From assembly GCA_016708875.1 (NCBI GenBank), contig JADJFA010000001.1:310001-374000 (forward strand): a stretch of DNA of 64,000 nucleotides, given 5' to 3'. A program made the translations under genes and the position numbers. Positions 58,511 to 64,000 of this stretch are shown piece after piece; positions within the stretch are counted from its first letter, which is position 1; the number at the start of each line of letters is the position of its first letter. Under the pieces are notes generated by a model that was given only the letters and a program-made list of their open reading frames with translations, had not been told where the DNA came from and ran no database searches. The DNA is from Lewinellaceae bacterium (GTDB lineage Bacteria > Bacteroidota > Bacteroidia > Chitinophagales > Saprospiraceae).

Positions 58511-59506
58511 TCAATCTTCCCCGAACAACCACTCCAAAGTATTTTTATAAAACACCCGTTCCAGAGTCTCCTCAGGCAAGCCCATTTCTTCTATAAATTT
58601 CCCAATTTCCAAATCTCCCAAGGGGAACGGATAATCGGTGCCGAGGCAAACCTTTTCTGCTCCCACCACCTCTAATATATAGCGCAGCAATTGCGGGTCA
58701 TGCGTAGCAGAGTCGTACCAAAACCGCCGGAGGTATGCACGCGGCGAAACAGGGTTGTCCACCGCCACCAAATCAGGCCGACAATTGAACCCGTGCTCAA
58801 TACGCCCGATGGTGGGCACAAAGGAACCGCCCGAATGTGCCAGGCACACCCGCAACTTTGGCAAACGCTCCATCACCCCGCCAAAAATGAGCGAACAAGC
58901 AGCCCGGCTCGTTTCAGCGGGCATCCCTACGAGCCAGGGAAGCCAGTATTTGCGCATATCCCCCTCCCCCATCATTTCCCAGGGGTGTACGAAAACTGCC
59001 ATGTTTAGGCGTTGGCAAGCCTCGAAAATGGGAAAGAACTCGGCCTCGCTCAGGTTTTTTTGGTTCACGTTGGAGCCAATCTGGACACCTGGGAAGCCAA
59101 GTCCATGCAGTCGCTCCAATTCCTTGATAGCCAGGTCGGTGTCTTGCATAGGGATCGTGCCGAGCGCGATGTAATGCTCAGGAAAATCGTCCACCACTCC
59201 AGCCAGATGGTCGTTCAGGAACATGGAGAGTTCGAGGCAATCGGCAGGTTTTGCCCAATAACTGAACATGACGGGAATGGTACAAACCACCTGCACGGGG
59301 GTATGGAAATGGGCGTATTCTCCGATGCGTACCTGAGGGTCCCAGCAATTGGAAGCGATCTCACGGAAGAACGTGCCGCCTTTCATCATGCGCGCAAAGC
59401 CCGGGACATGGTGCTCCAGGTGAATAAATTCCCCGTAACCGAACTTGTCTGCAAAATTGGGCAGCCGTTCGGGCAGGAGGTGGGTGTGCATATCTATCTT
59501 TTTCAT
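58511..59506 (-). CDS. Amidohydrolase family protein, ACMSD-like decarboxylase
   Basis: 331 residues. It is very close in layout to 2-amino-3-carboxymuconate 6-semialdehyde decarboxylase: MKKIDMHTHLLP (metal His7 and His9), NCWDPQVRIGEY, PVMFSYWAKPADCLEL, GFPGVQIGSNVN, FVHPWEMMG, YWLPWLVGMPAETSRA, CLAHSGGSF and LGTDYPFPLGDLE (metal Asp). That enzyme decarboxylates ACMS in the 2-aminomuconate branch of tryptophan or nitrobenzoate breakdown. The match extends over the whole length, so the call is strong, although the operon does not include the other pathway genes. Confidence 0.9.
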   Translation of the reverse strand: MKKIDMHTHLLPERLPNFADKFGYGEFIHLEHHVPGFARMMKGGTFFREIASNCWDPQVRIGEYAHFHTPVQVVCTIPVMFSYWAKPADCLELSMFLNDHLAGVVDDFPEHYIALGTIPMQDTDLAIKELERLHGLGFPGVQIGSNVNQKNLSEAEFFPIFEACQRLNMAVFVHPWEMMGEGDMRKYWLPWLVGMPAETSRAACSLIFGGVMERLPKLRVCLAHSGGSFVPTIGRIEHGFNCRPDLVAVDNPVSPRAYLRRFWYDSATHDPQLLRYILEVVGAEKVCLGTDYPFPLGDLEIGKFIEEMGLPEETLERVFYKNTLEWLFGED

Positions 59507-59572
59507 CGGGGCAATGATAGGGAAGAGTCCAGTGTCCTCAACCCAATTACGTAAAGTCTTTTTCTGACTTTA

Positions 59573-59758
59573 TTGAATCTTAGATATCCGGCTTTGTTTT
59601 GGTGGTTGCTGCTTGCAACCTTTACCTTTGGAAGCAAATACTTGCATTTGTCTCAACCGATTTTTTCACCAAACGCCCTACCAGGTATTTATTTGATTAA
59701 AATCCTGATGGACGACGGCTCGTCATATGTAGAAAAACTGTCTGTACAACAGAAATAA
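59573..59758 (+). pseudogene. 3' remnant of a T9SS protein
   Basis: The last 30 codons read SPNALPGIYLIKILMDDGSSYVEKLSVQQK, the typical end of a T9SS sorting domain, and a terminator follows 15 nt later. Upstream residues (PALFWWLLLATFTFGSKYLHLSQ) do not belong to such a domain. The frame from 59573 (TTG) is only 61 codons. It is best read as the tail of a lost gene; a tiny exported protein is less likely. Confidence 0.55.
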
Positions 59759-59772
59759 CTTTCATTTACCGA

Positions 59773-59808
59773 GGCTGGCCCATAAGATGGGGCAGCCTCT
59801 TCTTTTAT
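59773..59808 (+). terminator. Terminator of the T9SS remnant
   Basis: Stem GAGGCTGGCCC with GGGGCAGCCTC (59773-59801), then a T-rich stretch TTCTTTTAT. Confidence 0.85.
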
Positions 59809-61277
59809 GCGATTTGACTGCTTTTTTCTTTTCCACCCACCTTTCTTTGACGACTTCCATCAAAAGGGACTATCAGTGGATAATTGGTGGGAACTCAGGT
59901 GGCGGCGGCATTTTACTCGATTTTAATCATTCGCCTGTTAACATTTCATATCAACAAACAGGCCTTTTTATGGAAGGGGCTAACACAAGCATTTCTGATG
60001 AAACAGGCAATCTACTTTTTTCTTCTAATGGATGCAAAGTGATCAATTTCCAAGGTGAGATCATGGAAAATGGGGACAGCATCAACCCAGGCCTCATAGA
60101 AGATATTTACTGCCCTTCTGGGGGCAGCCCGCTCATTCAAGGCGTTATTGCGATTCCCTCACCAGAAGGAGATAGTATATACTACGTATTCAATGTTGAC
60201 TTTGACCAGCCATATTTACTTGACACAAACTTTTTGGGATTAGCACCTCAAAGATTATTTTATCAAAAAGTAGATATGGCAAAAGACTCCGGCTATGGCG
60301 CATTAGTGTTAAAAAACCAGATAGCAGTGTTCGATACCCTCGCGAGAGGGAATATTCAAGCTGTTAAGCATGCCAATGGGCAGGATTGGTGGATCATCGT
60401 TCCCAAGTCACACTCCAATTGTTATTTTCTCGTGCCTGTCACCTCTGAAGGTGTCCAGCCTGCCCAACTCAAATGTGTCGGCAAAATTTGGAACGACCAA
60501 GACTTAGGGGCGCAAGTGACCTTTTCGCCTGATAGTAAAAAGTACATCCGATTCAATGCCTGGAACGGGCTAAATATATTTGACTTTGACGCTTCCACGG
60601 GCGATCTTTACAACCCTGTACATATTGACTTCTCTAATGACACCATCAACTCAATCGCTGGGGTGGCCGTCTCGCCCAATTCAAGGTATTTGTATGTGTG
60701 TGCACGGAAAACATCTACCAGTTCGATCTGAGGCCTGATATTGAGGCCAGCAAGGTAAAAATCGCCACTTGGGACGGATATTTCAACCCTTACGCCACGA
60801 TATTTTACCTCGCGGCGCTGGCCCCTGACGGGAAAATCTACATTTCCAACACGAGCAGCACTTACAATCTTCACGTTATCCACAAGCCTAACTGTCCGGG
60901 GTTGAGTTGCGAATTGGAACAGCACGGGATCGTGCTTCCTTCTTACAACTATGCAACTATACCCAATCTGCCTCACTATAATATTTTGGACACTTCATAT
61001 GATTGCGATACGAGCATATCAACCGAGGTAGCCAATGCGGAGGACAGGCTGCTTATCTTCCCTAACCCCGCAACCGATCAACTCCACATCAGCGGCCTCG
61101 AAGGCAACGTGGTCGTCACCATCACCGACGTAAGCGGCAAAACAGTTTTCCTGAAAAAAGGTGCTTGGCCCGGAAGGACTGGAGACGATTGATATTTCCA
61201 GCCTCACCTCCGGTTTGTATTTCGTTTCGGTGCAGCAAAACGAGTCGGTGCAGCAAACCAAAATCGTGAAGCATTAG
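59808..61277 (+). CDS. T9SS-secreted propeller-like protein (frame breaks)
   Basis: About 490 residues. The ATG at 59808 gives MRFDCFFLF, then a frame change in the T-rich stretch near 59825 joins to STHLSLTTSIKRDYQWIIGGNSGGGG. The body (LLDFNHSPVNI, NLLFSSNGCKVINFQGEIMENGD, YYVFNVDFD, WWIIVPKSHSNCYFLVPV, QVTFSPDSKKYIRFNA, VAVSPNSRYLYVC) is the propeller-like module known from Bacteroidota. The rest lies in two further frames: NIYQFDLRPDIEASKV up to the sorting domain (LLIFPNPATDQLHISG), then ETIDISSLTSGLYFVSVQQNESVQQTKIVKH ending at 61277. Breaks near 60705 and 61175. Surface protein of unknown ligand. Confidence 0.78.
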
Positions 61278-61290
61278 GTAAAACCTGCGA

Positions 61291-61331
61291 CACAAGCCCC
61301 AGAGCACTCGCTCTGGGATTTGTGCTTTTTG
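61291..61331 (+). terminator. Terminator after the propeller-like T9SS gene
   Basis: Nested stem CACAA-CCCCAGAG / CTCTGGG-TTTGTG followed by CTTTTTG. Confidence 0.85.
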
Positions 61332-61422
61332 GACGAATTTATAATCCACCCCACACAAGGCTTTTTCTTCGCCTTTTGGCGACAAGCCGCTTTTCATTGG
61401 TCTAGAGCTCGTTCACTATCAA

Positions 61423-61430
61423 TACCTTTG
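61423..61430 (+). promoter_or_regulatory. Putative -7 box (TACCTTTG) of the choice-of-anchor B gene
   Basis: TACCTTTG exactly matches TAnnTTTG, 21 nt before the start codon at 61452. A TTG at 61397-61399 may serve as -33 (23-nt spacing). Confidence 0.5.
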
Positions 61431-61451
61431 GGGTTTCAAAAATGAAATTTA

Positions 61452-62831
61452 ATGAACAAACTCTTTTTTACACTTCTTCTCAGCCTTGTTACGCTGAATA
61501 TTTCCCAAGCGCAATCCAATCATACTTTCACCCTTTTGAGCAATTGGGACGATGATGCGCTGCCTATTGCTGCGCCCGGCTGGCTTTCCCTCCAATATAG
61601 CGGTTGCTGGGGCATAGCTGTCAATGGACGCGAATATGCTGTGCTGGGTGGCGCTGAACACGTGCTCTTTTTTGATGTAACCGAACCAATCCTGCCAAAA
61701 TTGGTCGGTAAATTTCCAGGGAGTGCCAATACCGTTTGGCGGGAATTCAAATCCTATAAAGATCGGGTTTATGCGGTATCGGATGGCACAAACGAAGGCT
61801 TGATGATCTTCGACATGAGCCATGCAGAGGATACCATTGTGCGCACCTATTGGAGCAATGAACATTTTCAGGCCGCTCATACGATCACGCTTGATACCAC
61901 CTCAGGACGCATATACTTGAACGGAGGTAGTGCAAGTCAGGGTATCATAGTATTGGACGTCAGCCAAAACCCCGACCTGCCAACCTTCATCACCCATGCT
62001 GTTTTTCAGGGTGGACTGCTGCACGATTCTTATGTGCGCAATGATACCATTTATGCTTCCTCGGGTCATGCGGGCTACTTCATATATGACATGAAAAACC
62101 CGCTCAACCCGGTACTGCTCGCCCAAATCAGCACGGGCGGATACAACCATAATTCCTGGTTGAACACGGCGGGTACACACGCCTATTACACCGAGGAAAT
62201 TCCGGATGGACAACCGATTCGGATCATTGATTTACAAAATCTTGCGTTGGGAGAAATAGAAACGGCCGGTTCATTTCTGGACAAATTTTCTGTAGAGGGT
62301 GGAGAGCATACGGCCATCCCTCATAACGTGTACATCAGCGGTGATATCCTGTTTGATTCACAATACGAAGATGGTTTGCTGGCGTACGATATTTCCATTC
62401 CTACCCAACCCGTGCTGCTCGCTCATTACGATACGCACCCTCAAAACATACAATACAATCAATATCATGGCAACTGGGGCAATTACCCCTGGCTACCTTC
62501 GGGCAATATTATCGCGGGGGATATGCAGAACGGCCTTTTCATGCTGAAACTCAACGATGGCTCAGTGGGTACAAAAAGCCCTGAAAATCAACTTTCTGTG
62601 CAGGTTTCTCCTAACCCAGCCCATGATTTGTTGAATATCAAACTGCAAACGAGTTCGATTGGTGTCTGGTCCTGGAAACTCAGCAATGCTGCAGGCCAAA
62701 TTTGCTCCACGGGCAAAGAATCCGCTACTGAAACTTCTATTCAAATTGCGGGCATGCCAAAAGGATTGTTTTTTGTAGAAATCCGCGACGCGGAAGGGAA
62801 GGCTGCCGTGCGAAAGGTGATAGTAGAGTAG
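61452..62831 (+). CDS. T9SS-secreted choice-of-anchor B family protein
   Basis: 459 residues with an intact frame. Signal peptide MNKLFFTLLLSLVTLNISQAQ. LVIVD-type repeats run through the protein (GREYAVLGGAEHVLFFDVTEP, WREFKSYKDRVYAVSDG, GLMIFDMSHAEDT, AHTITLDTTSGRIYLNGG, NPLNPVLLAQISTGGYNHNSWLN, EGGEHTAIPHNVYISGDILFDSQYEDGLLAYDIS), the pattern of the choice-of-anchor B group. The C-terminus is a T9SS sorting domain (VQVSPNPAHDLLNIKLQ ... PKGLFFVEIRDAEGKAAVRKVIVE). Probably a beta-propeller at the cell surface with an unknown ligand. Confidence 0.88.
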   Translation: MNKLFFTLLLSLVTLNISQAQSNHTFTLLSNWDDDALPIAAPGWLSLQYSGCWGIAVNGREYAVLGGAEHVLFFDVTEPILPKLVGKFPGSANTVWREFKSYKDRVYAVSDGTNEGLMIFDMSHAEDTIVRTYWSNEHFQAAHTITLDTTSGRIYLNGGSASQGIIVLDVSQNPDLPTFITHAVFQGGLLHDSYVRNDTIYASSGHAGYFIYDMKNPLNPVLLAQISTGGYNHNSWLNTAGTHAYYTEEIPDGQPIRIIDLQNLALGEIETAGSFLDKFSVEGGEHTAIPHNVYISGDILFDSQYEDGLLAYDISIPTQPVLLAHYDTHPQNIQYNQYHGNWGNYPWLPSGNIIAGDMQNGLFMLKLNDGSVGTKSPENQLSVQVSPNPAHDLLNIKLQTSSIGVWSWKLSNAAGQICSTGKESATETSIQIAGMPKGLFFVEIRDAEGKAAVRKVIVE

Positions 62832-62844
62832 TCTTATCCGCAGT

Positions 62845-62910
62845 GTTGTTTTTCGGCTTGAAACCTCGGAGGTTTTCGAAAACCTCCGAGGTCTCCAGCC
62901 GAAAAACAAC
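62845..62910. repeat. Long palindrome with ACCTCGGAGGT core
   Basis: Outer arms GTTGTTTTTCGGCT (62845-62858) and its complement (62897-62910), 4-nt internal bulges, then a perfect inner palindrome at 62863-62892 with the same sequence as the middle of 19031-19114. Between convergent genes. Confidence 0.88.
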
Positions 62911-62916
62911 ATCAAC

Positions 62917-64000
62917 CTATTTTCCAAACTGCTGCTTCAAAATACCCCAGCTTGTTTTGTAGAACTCCGGCACGTGTGTAAAAGCCTTTAACGCATTGAT
63001 TTTGAACCGCCTGTGCAAATAATTTTGCATCAGTACGAAGCTAAAGGTGTAGCCCGCAAGCATTGCATACGCCGCTCCAAAAAGGCCAAATGCTATGATA
63101 AAAAAGTAGCTCAAGGCAAGGTTGAGCATTGCGGTGAAAAACGTGTAGGCGAAGTTTACGGCAGGTTTTCCGGTTGAGTCCAATACCGTCCCGAACTGAA
63201 CTGCAAAAGGCATGAAAAGCCCAAAGAATGCGGTCAGCCGTAGCACATTCGCCGATTCCATGTACTGGCTTCCCGCAAAGACTCGAATGATTGGTTCAGC
63301 GAATACCAACACGAAAATCACGAATGGAAGTATAACAGCTAGCGTGGCTCCAACGCTGCGCTCATACAAGGTCTTCACACCCGAAGTACCTTCCAAGGCC
63401 ATCTTTTCGGCACTTTTGGGGAACACCACAGCAGCGATGCTGAAAGCGGGGGCTTCCACCAGTTGTGTCACCCGAGCTGCCGCATCGTACACCGCAAAGG
63501 CCACCGGGCCCAACAATTGGCCCAAAGTCAATTTGTCAATGTTCTTGTAAAACATGGTGCTCAGGTTGGTGCCCAGCACGAATTTACCGTAGCTCAACAA
63601 GTTTAAAACCCATTGAAGATCAATCTTTTTTACCAGAAACATAAAAGGCCAGGAAAGTCGCCAAGCCACCAGAGCGGCCAAGCTTGTACCCATTAAAACG
63701 GCCGCGCTAAATTGCCAAAGCACCACTCCGTCTCCTGAAGTCCAACACACTAAGACCCACAGGAAGGGTATTCCCCGGTAAAAAACGGAGGTCCAAAAAA
63801 GTCCCCGAAACTCATAGTTGGCTTGTTGTACAAAGTTGCTGTGCGTACAAAACGCCATCAATAAATTGCTCAGGAAATACACTGGCAACATCTCGGCCAA
63901 CAGCGGTACCTGATACTGCCGACAAATCCAGTCGGCACTAAGCCATAAAATCAGATTAGACAGTATTGTGTATGCAATATTGAGCAATAGGGCCGCTGTT
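62917..64000 (-). CDS. MOP-superfamily oligosaccharide flippase (N-terminus outside window)
   Basis: At least 360 residues; the frame continues past the window edge. Ten or so hydrophobic helices (for example LILWLSADWICRQYQV, VLPFVIFVLVFAEPIIRVFAGS-type segments, LALSYFFIIAFGLFGAAYAMLAGY). The loop LSYGKFVLGTNLSTMFYKNIDKLTLGQLLGPVAFAVYDAA is typical of Wzx/MVF-type lipid-linked glycan flippases. The glycan moved is unknown; O-antigen or capsule repeats are the usual cargo. No other glycan genes are visible on this side of the window. Confidence 0.85.
   Translation of the reverse strand, partial: TAALLLNIAYTILSNLILWLSADWICRQYQVPLLAEMLPVYFLSNLLMAFCTHSNFVQQANYEFRGLFWTSVFYRGIPFLWVLVCWTSGDGVVLWQFSAAVLMGTSLAALVAWRLSWPFMFLVKKIDLQWVLNLLSYGKFVLGTNLSTMFYKNIDKLTLGQLLGPVAFAVYDAAARVTQLVEAPAFSIAAVVFPKSAEKMALEGTSGVKTLYERSVGATLAVILPFVIFVLVFAEPIIRVFAGSQYMESANVLRLTAFFGLFMPFAVQFGTVLDSTGKPAVNFAYTFFTAMLNLALSYFFIIAFGLFGAAYAMLAGYTFSFVLMQNYLHRRFKINALKAFTHVPEFYKTSWGILKQQFGK

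Noticed and set aside
1..64000. tRNA, rRNA, CRISPR arrays, insertion sequences, prophage
   Set aside because: No cloverleaf, ribosomal RNA, regularly spaced repeat array, transposase or integrase was seen on reading both strands; repeats found are palindromes and word tracts.

Overview
The window looks like chromosomal DNA of a Bacteroidota bacterium, probably of the Saprospiria type. The signs are type IX secretion (T9SS) C-terminal sorting domains on many large secreted proteins, a gldA-gldF gliding ABC transporter pair, a bacterial GGGP synthase, housekeeping -7 boxes of the TAnnTTTG kind, and almost no Shine-Dalgarno sequences. The genus cannot be fixed from the sequence alone.

Layout. 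0-2 kb: a HicA/HicB-like pair and a frame-broken DUF4468-like gene. 2-14.6 kb: mostly housekeeping genes (dnaX, a family 2 glycosyltransferase, the so-called asparagine synthetase B family, GGGP synthase, a lipoprotein, a POT peptide transporter, TlpA-like thioredoxins, gldF/gldA, a DUF547 protein). 14.7-41 kb: an almost unbroken minus-strand run of giant secreted proteins (HYR plus YVTN propeller, leucine-rich repeats, S74 tail-fibre-like, FG-GAP, LamG, Cys-rich), most ending in a T9SS sorting domain. 41-49 kb: a signalling block with an exported TPR-CHAT protease-like protein, an ECF sigma factor with its membrane anti-sigma partner, and a two-component pair (TPR histidine kinase and LuxR-type regulator) with an unknown upstream gene. 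49.5-64 kb: a GH3-family protein, a dockerin-like T9SS protein, crtI-crtB carotenoid genes, an acyltransferase, a class V aminotransferase, an ACMSD-type decarboxylase, two more T9SS proteins and a partial MOP flippase.

Main discovery. Six minus-strand sites share GGTTAC, exactly 18 nt, then an octamer close to GATGAATG. Five sites lie in T9SS secreted-gene leaders: four precede intact genes and one heads a leader whose gene has been deleted. The sixth lies just upstream of the ECF sigma gene itself. This reads as a self-regulated ECF regulon for surface proteins, with the sigma, anti-sigma and CHAT genes in the same locus.

Two other features stand out. Intergenic regions carry long, often perfect inverted repeats and short-word tandem repeats, some with cores shared between loci and some read in frame inside genes. 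Many large genes are split by +1/-1 frame changes that fall mainly at homopolymers. These are more likely base-calling errors than gene decay, so I report such genes as single spans. No tRNA, rRNA, CRISPR array or insertion sequence was seen.
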